This document shows, piece by piece, positions 8,987-17,939 of a stretch of DNA of 64,000 nucleotides. The number at the start of each line of letters is the position of its first letter. Position 1 is the stretch's first letter. The stretch covers positions 52,775 through 116,774 of the forward strand of contig CASFCS010000007.1 in the NCBI GenBank assembly GCA_949293245.1. Direction: 5' to 3'. The DNA comes from an uncultured bacterium. GTDB taxonomy: Bacteria > Bacillota > Clostridia > Oscillospirales > Oscillospiraceae. The notes under the pieces are model-generated. The model was given only the letters and a program-made list of their open reading frames with translations. It had not been told where the DNA came from and made no database searches. The position numbers were made by a program, and so were the translations under genes.

Positions 8987-9852
8987 TACTTGGCGCCTCC
9001 TTCCTTGGACGCAGCGGGACGGGGCGCGCCCTGCCCGGCGGGACGATTGTTGTTGAAGCCGCCCTGGGGACGGTTGCCGCCCTGGCGGTTAAAGCCGCCG
9101 CCCTGGCGATTGAAGCCGCCCTGACGGCCACCGCGCCCGCCGTCGCGCCGATCGCGGCGGCCGCGCTGATCCCGCTCCTTGAAGGTCTTGGTATCAATGG
9201 TGCGGGGGGTGGTGCGCAGGGTCTGGGTGAGCACCTCGCCCTTGTAGATCCACACCTTCACGCCGATGCGGCCGTAGGTGGTGGCAGCCTCGGCAAAGCC
9301 GTACTCGATGTCGGCCCGGAGGGTCTGCAGGGGGATGGTGCCGTCGTGATAGTGCTCGGTGCGGGCGATCTCAGCGCCGTTGAGACGGCCGGAGACCTGG
9401 ACCTTGATGCCCAGGGCGCCCATGCGCATGGCGCGGCCCATGGCGTTCTTCATGGCCCGGCGGAAGGCGATGCGGTCCTCCAGCTTCTTGGCGATGTCCT
9501 CAGCCACCAGCTGGGCGTCCATGTCGGGGTTCTTGACCTCCACGATGTTCAGGGCCACAGCCTTGCCCAGCTTCTTCTCCAGCTCGGCGCGCAGCTTCTC
9601 GATGTCCTCGCCGCCCTTGCCGATGACCATGCCGGGGCGGGCGCAGTGGAGATAGATGCGGATCTTGGCGTTGTCCCGCTCGATCTCGATCTTGGGCACG
9701 CCGGCGGCGTACAGCCGCTTCTTCAGCTCCTTGCGGAGGTTGAAGTCCTCCACCAGCAGGTCGCCCACCTTTTCATTGCGGGCATACCAGCGGGAGTCCC
9801 AGTCCTTGATGACGCCCACACGGAGACCGTGGGGATTGACCTTCTGTCCCAT
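8986..9852 (-). CDS. rpsC: 30S ribosomal protein S3 with a long RGG-like tail
   Basis: S3 lines the mRNA entry tunnel. Residues 1 to about 220 are normal: [20 protein letters not shown], the KH domain with VIGKGGEDI (GKGG at 78-81), and the C-terminal domain [20 protein letters not shown]. From about residue 231 a tail of about 58 residues follows, made of [12 protein letters not shown] and repeated GGFNRQGG units ending in [12 protein letters not shown]. Most S3 proteins end near residue 220. The tail resembles disordered RNA-binding RGG regions and lies on the solvent side, so an mRNA-binding role is possible but only inferred. Confidence 0.96.
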   Translation of the reverse strand: MGQKVNPHGLRVGVIKDWDSRWYARNEKVGDLLVEDFNLRKELKKRLYAAGVPKIEIERDNAKIRIYLHCARPGMVIGKGGEDIEKLRAELEKKLGKAVALNIVEVKNPDMDAQLVAEDIAKKLEDRIAFRRAMKNAMGRAMRMGALGIKVQVSGRLNGAEIARTEHYHDGTIPLQTLRADIEYGFAEAATTYGRIGVKVWIYKGEVLTQTLRTTPRTIDTKTFKERDQRGRRDRRDGGRGGRQGGFNRQGGGFNRQGGNRPQGGFNNNRPAGQGAPRPAASKEGGAK

Positions 9853-9853
9853 A

Positions 9854-10195
9854 TTACTTGGCCTCCTTTTCTTTCACCACCACGGTGACGTGGGAAGTGC
9901 GTTTGTTGATGCGGTAAGCGCGGCCCTGGGCACGGGGCATGAAGCGCTTGATGATGGGGCCGGGATTGGCGAACGTCTCGGAGACGTAGAGCTTCTCGGG
10001 GTCCATCTGGTGGTTGTTCTCGGCGTTGGCCGCGGCGGACTTCACCAGCTTGAGCAGGGGCTCGGCGGCGGCCTTGGGGGTGTTGGACAGGATGGCCACG
10101 GCCTGGGCCACGCTCTTACCCCGGATCAGATCGCACACGATCTGAACCTTGCGGGGAGAGATGCGGATATATCTCAGATGTGCTTTCGCTTCCAT
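9854..10195 (-). CDS. rplV: 50S ribosomal protein L22
   Basis: L22 has a globular domain on the surface and a beta hairpin in the exit tunnel. The 113-residue protein starts [20 protein letters not shown] and ends with the hairpin sequence [20 protein letters not shown], the place of macrolide-resistance changes, here without visible insertion or deletion. One base separates it from rpsC. Confidence 0.98.
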   Translation of the reverse strand: MEAKAHLRYIRISPRKVQIVCDLIRGKSVAQAVAILSNTPKAAAEPLLKLVKSAAANAENNHQMDPEKLYVSETFANPGPIIKRFMPRAQGRAYRINKRTSHVTVVVKEKEAK

Positions 10196-10209
10196 TGACT
10201 CTCTCCTCC

Positions 10210-10482
10210 TTACTTACCGGTCTTGCTGCCCGCGTGACCCTTGAAGGTGCGGGTGGGGGCGAACTCGCCCAGCTTGTGGCCCACCATGTCCTCGGTGACG
10301 TAGACAGGCACGTGCTTGCGCCCGTCGTGGACGGCAAAGGTGTGGCCCACAAAGGCGGGGAAGATGGTGGAGGCACGGCTCCAGGTCTTGAGGACCTTCT
10401 TCTCCCCGGTCTTGTTCATTTCATCGACACGTTTCAGCAGCTCGGGGGCGCAAAACGGGCCTTTCTTGATGCTTCTGCTCAT
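10210..10482 (-). CDS. rpsS: 30S ribosomal protein S19
   Basis: S19 lies in the 30S head and pairs with S13. The 90-residue protein begins [20 protein letters not shown] and contains the signature [32 protein letters not shown] precedes the start. It is between rplB and rplV as usual. Confidence 0.98.
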   Translation of the reverse strand: MSRSIKKGPFCAPELLKRVDEMNKTGEKKVLKTWSRASTIFPAFVGHTFAVHDGRKHVPVYVTEDMVGHKLGEFAPTRTFKGHAGSKTGK

Positions 10483-10503
10483 AGTTTTACTGCCTCCTCA
10501 CTC

Positions 10504-11340
10504 TTACTTGGAATTCCGGTGCTTCACGATGAACTTCTCGGTGCGGTTCTTCTTCTTGCGGGTCTTGTAACCCATGGCGGGCTTGCCCCAGGGGGTCACA
10601 GGGCCGGGACGGCCCACAGGGCTCTTGCCCTCGCCGCCGCCGTGGGGGTGGTCATTGGGGTTCATCACGGAGCCGCGGACGGTGGGCCGCCAGCCCATGT
10701 GGCGCTTGCGGCCGGCCTTGCCGATCTGGATGTTGGCGTAGTCGGTGTTGCCCACCTGGCCGATGGTGGCCTTGCACTCCTCGCGGATATAGCGCACCTC
10801 GCCGGAGGGGAGACGGACCTGAGCCATGCCGTTCTCCTTGGCCATCAGCTGAGCCGCCACGCCGGCGGAGCGCACCAGCTGGCCGCCCTTGCCGGGGTAG
10901 AGCTCGATGTTGTGGATCATCTCGCCTACGGGGATGGAGGAGATGGGCAGGCAGTTGCCGGGCAGGATGTCGGCGTGCTCAGAGGAGATCACCAGGTGGC
11001 CGGGCTTGAGGCCCACGGGAGCCAGGATATAGCGCTTCTCGCCGTTCTCAAACTCCACCAGGGCGATGTTGGCGGACCGGTTGGGATCGTACTCCAGGCG
11101 GATCACGGTGCCCTTCACGTCCAGATTGTCCCGCTTGAAGTCGATGATGCGGTACTTGCGCTTGTTGCCGCCGCCCCGGTGGCGGACGGTGATGCGGCCG
11201 TAGCTGTTGCGGCCGGAGTGCTTCTTCAGGGTCTCTACCAGGCTGCGCTCAGGCTTGGCCTTCTTGTCGATGCCCTCGAAGGCCGACACGGTCATATGGC
11301 GGCGGGAGGGCGTTGTGGGCTTATAAGTTTTGATAGCCAT
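10504..11340 (-). CDS. rplB: 50S ribosomal protein L2
   Basis: L2 binds near the peptidyl transferase centre. The 278-residue protein has the full family pattern: [19 protein letters not shown] at the start, [20 protein letters not shown], and near the end [20 protein letters not shown], whose His in HPHGGGEG is the conserved one close to the catalytic centre. It lies 15 nt after rplW. Confidence 0.99.
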   Translation of the reverse strand: MAIKTYKPTTPSRRHMTVSAFEGIDKKAKPERSLVETLKKHSGRNSYGRITVRHRGGGNKRKYRIIDFKRDNLDVKGTVIRLEYDPNRSANIALVEFENGEKRYILAPVGLKPGHLVISSEHADILPGNCLPISSIPVGEMIHNIELYPGKGGQLVRSAGVAAQLMAKENGMAQVRLPSGEVRYIREECKATIGQVGNTDYANIQIGKAGRKRHMGWRPTVRGSVMNPNDHPHGGGEGKSPVGRPGPVTPWGKPAMGYKTRKKKNRTEKFIVKHRNSK

Positions 11341-11355
11341 TGTTCAATCTCCTCC

Positions 11356-11652
11356 TTACACCATGCCCTCGAAGAACTCGATGGTCTTGGAATCCTCGGT
11401 CAGGGTGACCATGGCCTTCTTCCAGCTGGCGCGGCGGCCCTCGGGATAGCGGCCCAGCCGCTTGGCCTTGCCCTGCATGTTCAGGGTGTTGACCTTGGCC
11501 ACCTTCACGCCGAAGATCTCCTCCACCGCCTTGGCGATCTCGATCTTGTTGGCGCTGCCGTCCACCTCAAAGGTGTACTTCTTGTTGGCGGTCTCGGCCA
11601 TGGACTGTTCGGTGATGATGGGGCGCTTGATGATATCGTAAGCGGTCTTCAT
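11356..11652 (-). CDS. rplW: 50S ribosomal protein L23
   Basis: L23 sits at the tunnel exit and is the docking site for trigger factor and SRP. The 98-residue protein has [23 protein letters not shown] near the start, and [19 protein letters not shown] in the middle. Its ATG shares one base with the rplD stop codon (TAATG), so the two genes are coupled. Confidence 0.97.
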   Translation of the reverse strand: MKTAYDIIKRPIITEQSMAETANKKYTFEVDGSANKIEIAKAVEEIFGVKVAKVNTLNMQGKAKRLGRYPEGRRASWKKAMVTLTEDSKTIEFFEGMV

Positions 11653-12272
11653 TACGCGAACACCTCCTCGATGATGCTCAGAGCAGCCTTGTCGACCACC
11701 AGCTGCTTGGCGTTGACAATGTCATACACGCTGAGGATCTTGGCGGTGGTGGTCACCATGCCGGGGATGTTCCGGGCGGACTTGACCACGTTCACGTTGA
11801 CCTCAGGGGTGACCAGGACGGCCTTGGTAGCGCCCACGGCGCCCAGGAAAGCGGCCATGTCCTTGGTCTTGATGGCGTCCAGGTTCAGGCCGTCCACCAC
11901 CAGCACGCTGCCCTCGGCAGCCTTGGCGGAGAGGACAGACTTGAGAGCCAGGCGGCGCACCTTCTTGTTGAGGGTGTACCGGTAGGAGCGGGGCTTGGGC
12001 GCAAACACGATGCCGCCGTGGGTCCACTGGGGCGCCCGGGTAGAACCCTGACGGGCGCGGCCGGTGCCCTTCTGGCGCCAGGGCTTCTTGCCGCCGCCGG
12101 AAACCTCGGCGCGGGTGAGGGCGGACTGAGTGCCCTGACGGCAGTTGGCCAGGTGGTTCTTGACCACGTCGTGGACCACGCTCTGGTTGGGCTCGATGCC
12201 GAAAATGGCCTCGGCCAGCTCGATCTCGCCGACCTGCTGACCGGCCATGTTGTAAACATTCGCCTTAGGCAT
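11652..12272 (-). CDS. rplD: 50S ribosomal protein L4
   Basis: L4 reaches into the exit tunnel and in E. coli represses its own S10 operon. The 206-residue protein contains the tunnel loop signature [28 protein letters not shown] sequence ([14 protein letters not shown] visible) and the C-terminal domain. It follows rplC after 18 nt with AAAGGAGAG as ribosome site. Confidence 0.98.
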   Translation of the reverse strand: MPKANVYNMAGQQVGEIELAEAIFGIEPNQSVVHDVVKNHLANCRQGTQSALTRAEVSGGGKKPWRQKGTGRARQGSTRAPQWTHGGIVFAPKPRSYRYTLNKKVRRLALKSVLSAKAAEGSVLVVDGLNLDAIKTKDMAAFLGAVGATKAVLVTPEVNVNVVKSARNIPGMVTTTAKILSVYDIVNAKQLVVDKAALSIIEEVFA

Positions 12273-12290
12273 TTCCTATCTCTCCTTTCC

Positions 12291-13019
12291 TTAGGCTTTA
12301 CGGGCGGAAGCCTTCTGGGGATTGACGCGGGCAGAGGCCTTCTGGGGATTGACGGTACCGGCGGAGGCGGGACCCTTCTTCTCCTTGACCTTCTTCACGC
12401 TGCTGTACACGGCCACAACGCCGCCCTTGGGGCCGGGGATGGCGCCGCACACGGCGATGATGCCCAGCTCGGGGTCCACCTGGACCACGTCCAGGTTCTG
12501 CACGGTGACCTGCTCATTGCCCATCTGGCCGGCGCCGATCTTGCCCTTGAAAATGCGGGAGGGATCGGTGCTGGAGCCCATGGAACCGGCGTGGCGGTGC
12601 ACAGGGCCGCCGCCGTGGGTCATGGGGGTGCGCTGGGCGCCGTGGCGCTTGATGACGCCCTGGTAGCCCTTACCTTTGCTCACGCCGGTGACGTCCACCC
12701 GGTCGCCGGCGGCAAACACGTCGGCCTTCACGCTGTCGCCCACGTTCAGGGCGTCGGCGTTGTCAAGCTTGAACTCCTTGAGCACGCGGCAGATGGCGCC
12801 GCCGGCCTTCTTCACATGGCCCAGCTCAGGCTTGGAGAGCTTGCGCTCGGGAACCTCGTCGAAGCCCAGCTGCACAGCGCTGTAGCCGTCCTTCTCGGGG
12901 GTCTTCTTCTGCACCACGGTGCAGGGCCCGGCCTGGATCAGGGTGACCGGGATGACCTTGCCGGCTTCGTTGAAGATCTGGGTCATACCGACCTTCTTGC
13001 CGATAATGGCCTTTTGCAT
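12291..13019 (-). CDS. rplC: 50S ribosomal protein L3 with a duplicated C-terminal tail
   Basis: An early assembly protein that reaches the peptidyl transferase centre. The normal domain contains MQKAIIGKKVGMTQIFNEAG, the loop HGAQRTPMTHGGGPVHRHAG and PGPKGGVVAVY. Instead of ending near residue 210 it continues with a Lys/Ala-rich tail in which VNPQKASAR occurs twice in tandem (residues 223-240), encoded by 26-27-bp repeats at 12301-12353. The ribosome site TTAAGGAGGAAACC is nearly the same as that of rpsJ. Confidence 0.97.
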   Translation of the reverse strand: MQKAIIGKKVGMTQIFNEAGKVIPVTLIQAGPCTVVQKKTPEKDGYSAVQLGFDEVPERKLSKPELGHVKKAGGAICRVLKEFKLDNADALNVGDSVKADVFAAGDRVDVTGVSKGKGYQGVIKRHGAQRTPMTHGGGPVHRHAGSMGSSTDPSRIFKGKIGAGQMGNEQVTVQNLDVVQVDPELGIIAVCGAIPGPKGGVVAVYSSVKKVKEKKGPASAGTVNPQKASARVNPQKASARKA

Positions 13020-13286
13020 GGTTGGTTTCCTCCTTAATTAAGGTTATTGGTTGACGTAGGTGGGCATTGGCTCCCATTGCTCCGCCAACTTGACCCGTCC
13101 GCCTCAAAACGCGGCGGACTGCGGTACAAACAAGATTGGGGAGATCGCGGTGACCTCACGCCTCGCCTGTTCGCGACGCGCTCACAGCTCACCGCTCCGC
13201 GAAAAACACCTTTGGCCCGGGGCCAAACTGCTTTTTCGTCTGTGCGGTTCTCTGTGCCGCTGCTCATGACGGCTCGGACGCTGGCT
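13020..13286 (-). repeat. Non-coding insert between rpsJ and rplC, partly copied from the rpsJ leader
   Basis: About 267 nt where only a short gap is expected. Two blocks, 13156-13181 and 13259-13281, match blocks at 13715-13740 and 13816-13838 in the rpsJ leader with nearly the same spacing (103 and 101 nt) and the same orientation; the first block is identical at 25 of 26 positions. The ribosome-site region also matches. No protein is recognisable. It probably arose as a duplication of the leader that placed a second copy ahead of rplC. Confidence 0.65.
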
Positions 13287-13601
13287 TTACAGCTTGATCT
13301 CGATCTCCACGCCCGCGGGCAGCTCCAGGCTCATCAGGGCCTCCACAGTCTTGGAGGAGGGCTTCTGGATGTCGATCAGGCGCTTGTGGGTGCGGCGCTC
13401 AAACTGCTCGCGGCTGTCCTTGTACTTGTGGACGGCCCGCAGGATGGTCACCACTTCTTTCTTGGTGGGCAGGGGAATGGGGCCGGAGACGGTGGCGCCG
13501 GTGCGCTTGGCGGTCTCCACGATCTTCTCAGCGCTCTGATCGATCAGCTGATGGTCGTAGGCCTTGAGACGGATGCGGATCATTTCTTTCTGAGCTGCCA
13601 T
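13287..13601 (-). CDS. rpsJ: 30S ribosomal protein S10
   Basis: S10 is in the 30S head and also acts as NusE in antitermination. The 104-residue protein begins [20 protein letters not shown] and contains [20 protein letters not shown] and [13 protein letters not shown], all standard. AAGGAGGAAAACCC precedes the ATG. It is the first gene of the operon, about 460 nt from the promoter. Val/Tyr changes linked to tigecycline resistance cannot be judged here. Confidence 0.98.
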   Translation of the reverse strand: MAAQKEMIRIRLKAYDHQLIDQSAEKIVETAKRTGATVSGPIPLPTKKEVVTILRAVHKYKDSREQFERRTHKRLIDIQKPSSKTVEALMSLELPAGVEIEIKL

Positions 13602-14067
13602 GGGTTTTCCTCCTTAATTACATACGAAGTTTCGACGTTGGGCTGCGGAGCGCTTCACACACAAGCATTCCGCCTTTGTCCTGTCCGCGCGCGGCACAGC
13701 GGCTCTGCGCGGTGTCACGCCTCGCCTGTTCGCAACGCGCGGCTTCCCTATCGACTCGGGCTGGTCTCCAGGCCGCCCAGCGGCCCTGCGCTCGCCCTCG
13801 CTTCGGTCCATCCGCGCTGCTCACGACGGCTCAGCGCTTCTGCTTCGTACGGTGAGAGTTTTTTCGTCCACGCTTTCGTGCGTATCACTCCGTGACAAGA
13901 AGAAAACCGGCGCAATGCAGGCCGGTTTTATCCCGGGCACAGCGATATACGCGCTGTACACGAAATCCTCTCAGCCGCCCGATTCTCGGACATACTCCGT
14001 GGAAGTTACCTCGCAAGCGAGCAATCTCCCACATCATCGCAGACTGCGCCCATTCAGGCGCTTGATT
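13602..14067 (-). promoter_or_regulatory. Long 5' leader of the S10 operon with an internal terminator-like hairpin
   Basis: About 465 nt of untranslated leader between the promoter and rpsJ. A perfect 9-bp hairpin, AAAACCGGC / GCCGGTTTT with a 9-nt loop (13903-13929), is followed on the transcribed strand by TTTTCTTCTTG, so early termination is likely there. Further down lie the two blocks repeated ahead of rplC. It could be an attenuator for ribosomal protein synthesis; the ligand is not identifiable. Confidence 0.6.
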
Positions 14068-14097
14068 ATTGTACAACAAATCCCGCCGGAAAGTCAA
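14068..14097 (-). promoter_or_regulatory. SigA-type promoter of the S10-spc-alpha operon
   Basis: On the minus strand TTGACT (14097-14092), an 18-bp spacer and TACAAT (14073-14068). It is the only strong promoter found upstream of rpsJ and reads into the whole ribosomal protein operon. Confidence 0.75.
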
Positions 14098-14257
14098 GGG
14101 GCGGCCCCAAGTTTTTTCTCCGTTTTTTTCACCAATTTCCTCCCTTGCGCCCCTCTCTCCCCGGCATTTTCCCCAACCTTTCCCGCCGTTTCCCGAAGCG
14201 GCCCGCCCCCGCGCCCCTTTTCACCCCTGTGTCATCCTCTCTGCCTAAAATCTCCCG

Positions 14258-14286
14258 TTGACGGCGGGGGCAGGGCGGGGTAAAAT
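14258..14286 (+). promoter_or_regulatory. SigA-type promoter of pyrG
   Basis: TTGACG (14258-14263), 17-bp spacer, TAAAAT (14281-14286). The bases right after it are AAGGGC, so the transcript probably starts at the first G of GGGC (about 14289), as in B. subtilis pyrG. Confidence 0.7.
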
Positions 14287-14295
14287 AAGGGCGTT

Positions 14296-14348
14296 GATTT
14301 GCGCGGCCGGCTCCAAGGGATGGGGCGGGCGGCGCGCCTATTTTTTTA
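14296..14348 (+). terminator. Attenuator-like hairpin in the pyrG leader
   Basis: A GC-rich region (arms around GCGCGGCC and GGCGGCGCGC, imperfectly paired, with CUCC facing GGGG) ends in CCTATTTTTTT. In B. subtilis a leader terminator ahead of pyrG is overcome when CTP is low, because extra G residues are added at the transcript start. The same layout is present here; the mechanism is inferred. Confidence 0.5.
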
Positions 14349-14422
14349 ACACGGCAGGAGCCGGCAAGGGCGTCCGGGGACAAGGGGGTCCCCATTTCTG
14401 TTGTGGGCAGGAGGGAAAAACC

Positions 14423-16030
14423 GTGGTCACAAAATATATTTTCGTCACCGGCGGCGTGGTGTCCGGCCTGGGCAAGGGGATTGCCGCCGCCTCTCTGGGC
14501 CGTCTGCTCAAGCAGCGGGGGGTGCGGGTGAAGGTTCAGAAGCTGGACCCCTATTTAAATGTAGACCCGGGCACCATGTCCCCCTACCAGCACGGGGAGG
14601 TATTCGTCACCGACGACGGGGCGGAGACCGACCTGGACCTGGGGCACTACGAGCGGTTCATTGACGAGAATCTCACCTTCAACTCCTCGGTGTCCGCGGG
14701 AAAGGTGTACTGGAACGTCCTGAGCCGGGAGCGCTCCGGGGACTACCTGGGGGGCACGGTACAGATCATCCCCCACATCACGGGCGAGATCAAGCGGTGC
14801 ATCTACTCCCTGGAGGGGCCGGACACCGATGTGGCCATCGTGGAGATTGGGGGTACCGTGGGGGACATCGAGTCCCAGCCCTTCCTGGAGTCCATCCGCC
14901 AGGTGGCCGCCGAGCGGGGGCGGCAGAACGTGATGTTCCTCCATGTGTCCCTCATCGTGTCCATCCCCGGCTCCGGGGAGCTCAAGAGCAAGCCCACCCA
15001 GCACTCGGCCAAGGAGCTCCTCTCCCTGGGCATCCAGCCCGACGTGATCTTGTGCCGCAGCGACGCCCCGGTACCCCGGGAGATCCTGGACAAGATCTCG
15101 TTGTTCTGCAACATTCCGGTGGAGAACGCCATCCCCAACCTCACCGCCGACCTGCTCTACGACGTGCCCCTGATGCTGGAGCGGGAGGGGCTGGCCGACG
15201 TGGTGGTGAAGCGACTGGGCCTCATCTGCCACGCCCCCGACCTCACCGAGTGGGCCACCATGGTCCACCGGGCCAAGCACCCCACCGGGGAGGTGGAGAT
15301 TGCCCTGGTGGGCAAGTATGTGGCCCTCCACGACGCCTACCTCTCGGTGGTGGAGGCCCTTACCCACGGGGGCATTGAGAACGGCGTGAAGGTGTCCATC
15401 CGGTGGGTGGACTCCGAGACCGTCACCGACGAAAACGCCGCCCAGGTCCTCTCCGGGGCGGACGGGGTGCTGGTGCCCGGAGGCTTCGGGGACCGGGGCA
15501 TCGAGGGGAAGATTGCCGCCATCCGGTACGCCCGGGAGAACAAGGTGCCCTTCCTGGGCATCTGCCTGGGGATGCAGATGGCGGTGGTGGAGTTTGCCCG
15601 CCACGTGTGCGGCCTGGAGGGGGCCCACTCCTCGGAGCTCTCCCCCACCACCCCCCACCCCGTCATCGACCTGATGCCAGACCAGGTGGGCGTCACCGCC
15701 AAGGGGGGCACCATGCGTCTGGGTTCCTACCCCTGCAGCCTCACCGGGGAGGACACCTTCTCCTTTGGGGCCTACGGCGCTCTGGAGATCGCCGAGCGTC
15801 ACCGCCACCGGTACGAGTTCAGCAACCACTACCGGGAGACCCTCACCGCCGGGGGGCTGCGCCTGGCGGGCCTCTCCCCCGACGGGCGGCTGGTGGAGAT
15901 CGTGGAGATCCCGGACCACCCCTGGTTTGTGGGGGTGCAGTTCCACCCGGAGCTCAAGAGCCGCCCCAACAAGGCCCACCCCCTCTTCCGCGCCTTCATT
16001 GCCGCCGCCAAAGAGGGCCAGCAGAACTGA
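14423..16030 (+). CDS. pyrG: CTP synthase
   Basis: Makes CTP from UTP, ATP and glutamine, the last step of pyrimidine nucleotide synthesis. The N-terminal synthetase domain shows [16 protein letters not shown] and the C-terminal class I glutaminase domain shows the nucleophile elbow [10 protein letters not shown] and the His-Glu pair in [13 protein letters not shown] choose the GTG at 14423, 8 nt after GGAGG, giving 535 residues, the normal length; an upstream extension would be Gly/Arg-rich junk. It stands alone and ends at a strong terminator. Confidence 0.98.
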   Translation: MVTKYIFVTGGVVSGLGKGIAAASLGRLLKQRGVRVKVQKLDPYLNVDPGTMSPYQHGEVFVTDDGAETDLDLGHYERFIDENLTFNSSVSAGKVYWNVLSRERSGDYLGGTVQIIPHITGEIKRCIYSLEGPDTDVAIVEIGGTVGDIESQPFLESIRQVAAERGRQNVMFLHVSLIVSIPGSGELKSKPTQHSAKELLSLGIQPDVILCRSDAPVPREILDKISLFCNIPVENAIPNLTADLLYDVPLMLEREGLADVVVKRLGLICHAPDLTEWATMVHRAKHPTGEVEIALVGKYVALHDAYLSVVEALTHGGIENGVKVSIRWVDSETVTDENAAQVLSGADGVLVPGGFGDRGIEGKIAAIRYARENKVPFLGICLGMQMAVVEFARHVCGLEGAHSSELSPTTPHPVIDLMPDQVGVTAKGGTMRLGSYPCSLTGEDTFSFGAYGALEIAERHRHRYEFSNHYRETLTAGGLRLAGLSPDGRLVEIVEIPDHPWFVGVQFHPELKSRPNKAHPLFRAFIAAAKEGQQN

Positions 16031-16031
16031 T

Positions 16032-16079
16032 AACACGGCGCCCCGGACCAGAGGTCCGGGGCGCCGTGTTGTTTTTTAT
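16032..16079 (+). terminator. Rho-independent terminator after pyrG
   Basis: A 17-bp near-perfect stem (16032-16048 with 16054-16070, loop CAGAG) followed by TTGTTTTTTATT. The reverse strand has an A-rich flank only, but it also lies directly after the convergent gene ending at 16076, so it may serve both. Confidence 0.9.
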
Positions 16080-17725
16080 TCCGCAGCAGAGCCTATGGCC
16101 AGGTTGGCCCGCTCCTGGGCGATGTTGAGCACATGGTCGCCGATGCGCTCAAAGTCGGTGAGCATCTCGGAGAAGAGGATGCACGCCTCGTCGGAGCACG
16201 CCCCCTCCCGCATCCGCTGGAGGTGGTGGCGGCGGTAGCTCTCGGTCATGTCGTCGATGCGCTGCTCCAGGGCGGCCACCTGGGAGAGCCACTTGGCGGC
16301 GCTCCCCTCCTGATGGCGCACCAGGTCCAGGGCATGGAGGGAGACGTCCCGCATCTCCTGCAGCTCCTCCTTGGCCTCCGGGGAGAAGGTGATGTTCTTC
16401 TGGGCCATCATCTGGGTGTACTCCCCGATGTTGATGGCGTGGTCCCCGATGCGCTCGATGTTGCCCGCGATCTTGAAGCAGGCGCTCACCTCGGCGGAGT
16501 CCCGCTCGTTGTTCTCATGGAGAATGGCACGGGAGATAAACTGGGAGATCTCCTTGTTCAGATAGTCGATATAGGCCTCCCGCTCCTCCGCGCCGGTCAG
16601 CTGCTTGGGGTCCCGGTCCAGCACCGCCTGGAACACGGTGGACACGTTCTCCTGGGCCATTTTCATCATGCGGTCCAGCTCCTGGCGCAGCTGGGTGAGA
16701 TAGATGGCGGAGGCGCCGATGCCCCGGTCCTGGACGTGGGTGATGGGGGTGAGGTACTTCAGGTGCATCCCCTCTTCCCCCTCCTCCCGGCGGTCGGGCA
16801 GGATGCGCATGGCGCCCTTCACCAGCAGATCCCCCACGGGGAGGAGCAGCAGGGTGGTCACCACGTTGAACAGGGTGTGCATAGCGGCGATCTGCATCTT
16901 GGGGGAGTCAGCCAGCAGGCTCTCCACAAAGCCCGTCAGGGGGGTGAAGAAGCAGATGACCGTAAAGAGGACGGTGCCGATGATGTTGAACATCAGATGG
17001 ATGATGGTGGTGCGCTTGGCGTTGCGGCTGGTGCCCACCGAGGCCAGCAGGGCAGTGATACAGGTGCCGATGTTCTGGCCGAAGAGGACGTACACCGCGC
17101 TGTGCAGGGTAATGACCCCGCTGAGGGCCAGGGACTGGAGAATACCCACCGAGGCGGAGGAGGACTGGATGACCGCGGTGAACAGCGCGCCGGCGGCAAT
17201 GCCCAGCAGGGGGTTGGAGAAGGTGGACATAAGGGAGATGAAGGCCTCAGACTCCCGCAGGGGCATCATGGCGGCGCTCATCATGTCCATGCCGATGAAG
17301 AGGATACCAAAGCCCGCCAGGATCTGACCGATGTGCTGCAGCTTGGGCACCTTCACAAAGACCACAATGGCCACGCCCAGGAAGGCGATGAAGGGGGCCA
17401 GGGCGCCCACGTCCAGGCCGATGAGCAGGCCGGTCACCGTGGTGCCGATGTTGGCACCCATGATGATCCACACCGCCTGGCGCAGGGTCATCATGCCCGA
17501 GTTGACGAAACCCACCACCATGACGGTGGTGGCGGAGGAGGACTGGATGGCGGCGGTGATGAGCGCCCCCACCAGCACGCCCAGAATGCGGTTGGAAGTG
17601 AGCTTTTCCAGGATGCCTTTCATCCGGTTGCCGGCGGCGGACTCCAGACCGCCGCTCATCATCTGCATACCGTGGAGGAACAGGGCCAGACCGCCCAACA
17701 GGCTCAGAATATCACTGAGTTGCAC
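16076..17725 (-). CDS. Na/Pi cotransporter family protein with PhoU-like domain
   Basis: A 549-residue protein of the NptA/YjbB type. Residues 1 to about 310 form a membrane domain with the two inverted signatures IQSSSATTVMVVGFVNSGM and VIQSSSASVGILQSLALSG, which form the sodium-phosphate site. The C-terminal 220 residues are a PhoU-like helical domain (ERIGDHAINIGEYTQMM; ERIGDHVLNIAQERAN). It probably exports or takes up phosphate with sodium and senses phosphate through PhoU. It is monocistronic with its own promoter. Confidence 0.92.
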   Translation of the reverse strand: MQLSDILSLLGGLALFLHGMQMMSGGLESAAGNRMKGILEKLTSNRILGVLVGALITAAIQSSSATTVMVVGFVNSGMMTLRQAVWIIMGANIGTTVTGLLIGLDVGALAPFIAFLGVAIVVFVKVPKLQHIGQILAGFGILFIGMDMMSAAMMPLRESEAFISLMSTFSNPLLGIAAGALFTAVIQSSSASVGILQSLALSGVITLHSAVYVLFGQNIGTCITALLASVGTSRNAKRTTIIHLMFNIIGTVLFTVICFFTPLTGFVESLLADSPKMQIAAMHTLFNVVTTLLLLPVGDLLVKGAMRILPDRREEGEEGMHLKYLTPITHVQDRGIGASAIYLTQLRQELDRMMKMAQENVSTVFQAVLDRDPKQLTGAEEREAYIDYLNKEISQFISRAILHENNERDSAEVSACFKIAGNIERIGDHAINIGEYTQMMAQKNITFSPEAKEELQEMRDVSLHALDLVRHQEGSAAKWLSQVAALEQRIDDMTESYRRHHLQRMREGACSDEACILFSEMLTDFERIGDHVLNIAQERANLAIGSAAE

Positions 17726-17782
17726 GTTTTTTCTCCCTCTCTTTACCTATCTTTTGCAGTATTTCTTTCATGTACCTTTGCC

Positions 17783-17811
17783 AGTATATCCAATCCCGGT
17801 CCGCCTTGCAA
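17783..17811 (-). promoter_or_regulatory. SigA-type promoter of the Na/Pi transporter gene
   Basis: On the minus strand TTGCAA (17811-17806), 17-bp spacer and TATACT (17788-17783), about 60 nt upstream of the start codon. Confidence 0.7.
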
Positions 17812-17879
17812 TAACTTTACAGAGATTTTACACAGAGTTACATTTTAATTTGGGGCAGCCAGAGCGGAATATTGCATAA

Positions 17880-17925
17880 AAGGAGGGAGAACACCCCCAC
17901 TCGGGGGTGTTCTCCCTCCTTTTTC
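17880..17925 (-). terminator. Terminator after the mrp gene
   Basis: An 18-bp-class stem AAGGAGGGAGAACACCCCC with its complement and a 4-nt loop. Both flanks are T-rich on their outgoing strand, so it can work in both directions; the gene it follows is mrp on the minus strand. Confidence 0.85.
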
Positions 17926-17939
17926 TCCTGTTGGGTCCC

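Noticed and set aside
13047..13895. Open frames in the S10 leader and rpsJ-rplC insert (both strands)
   Set aside because: Antisense to rpsJ or built from the duplicated leader blocks; the shared RVANRRGV peptide comes from the DNA repeat.
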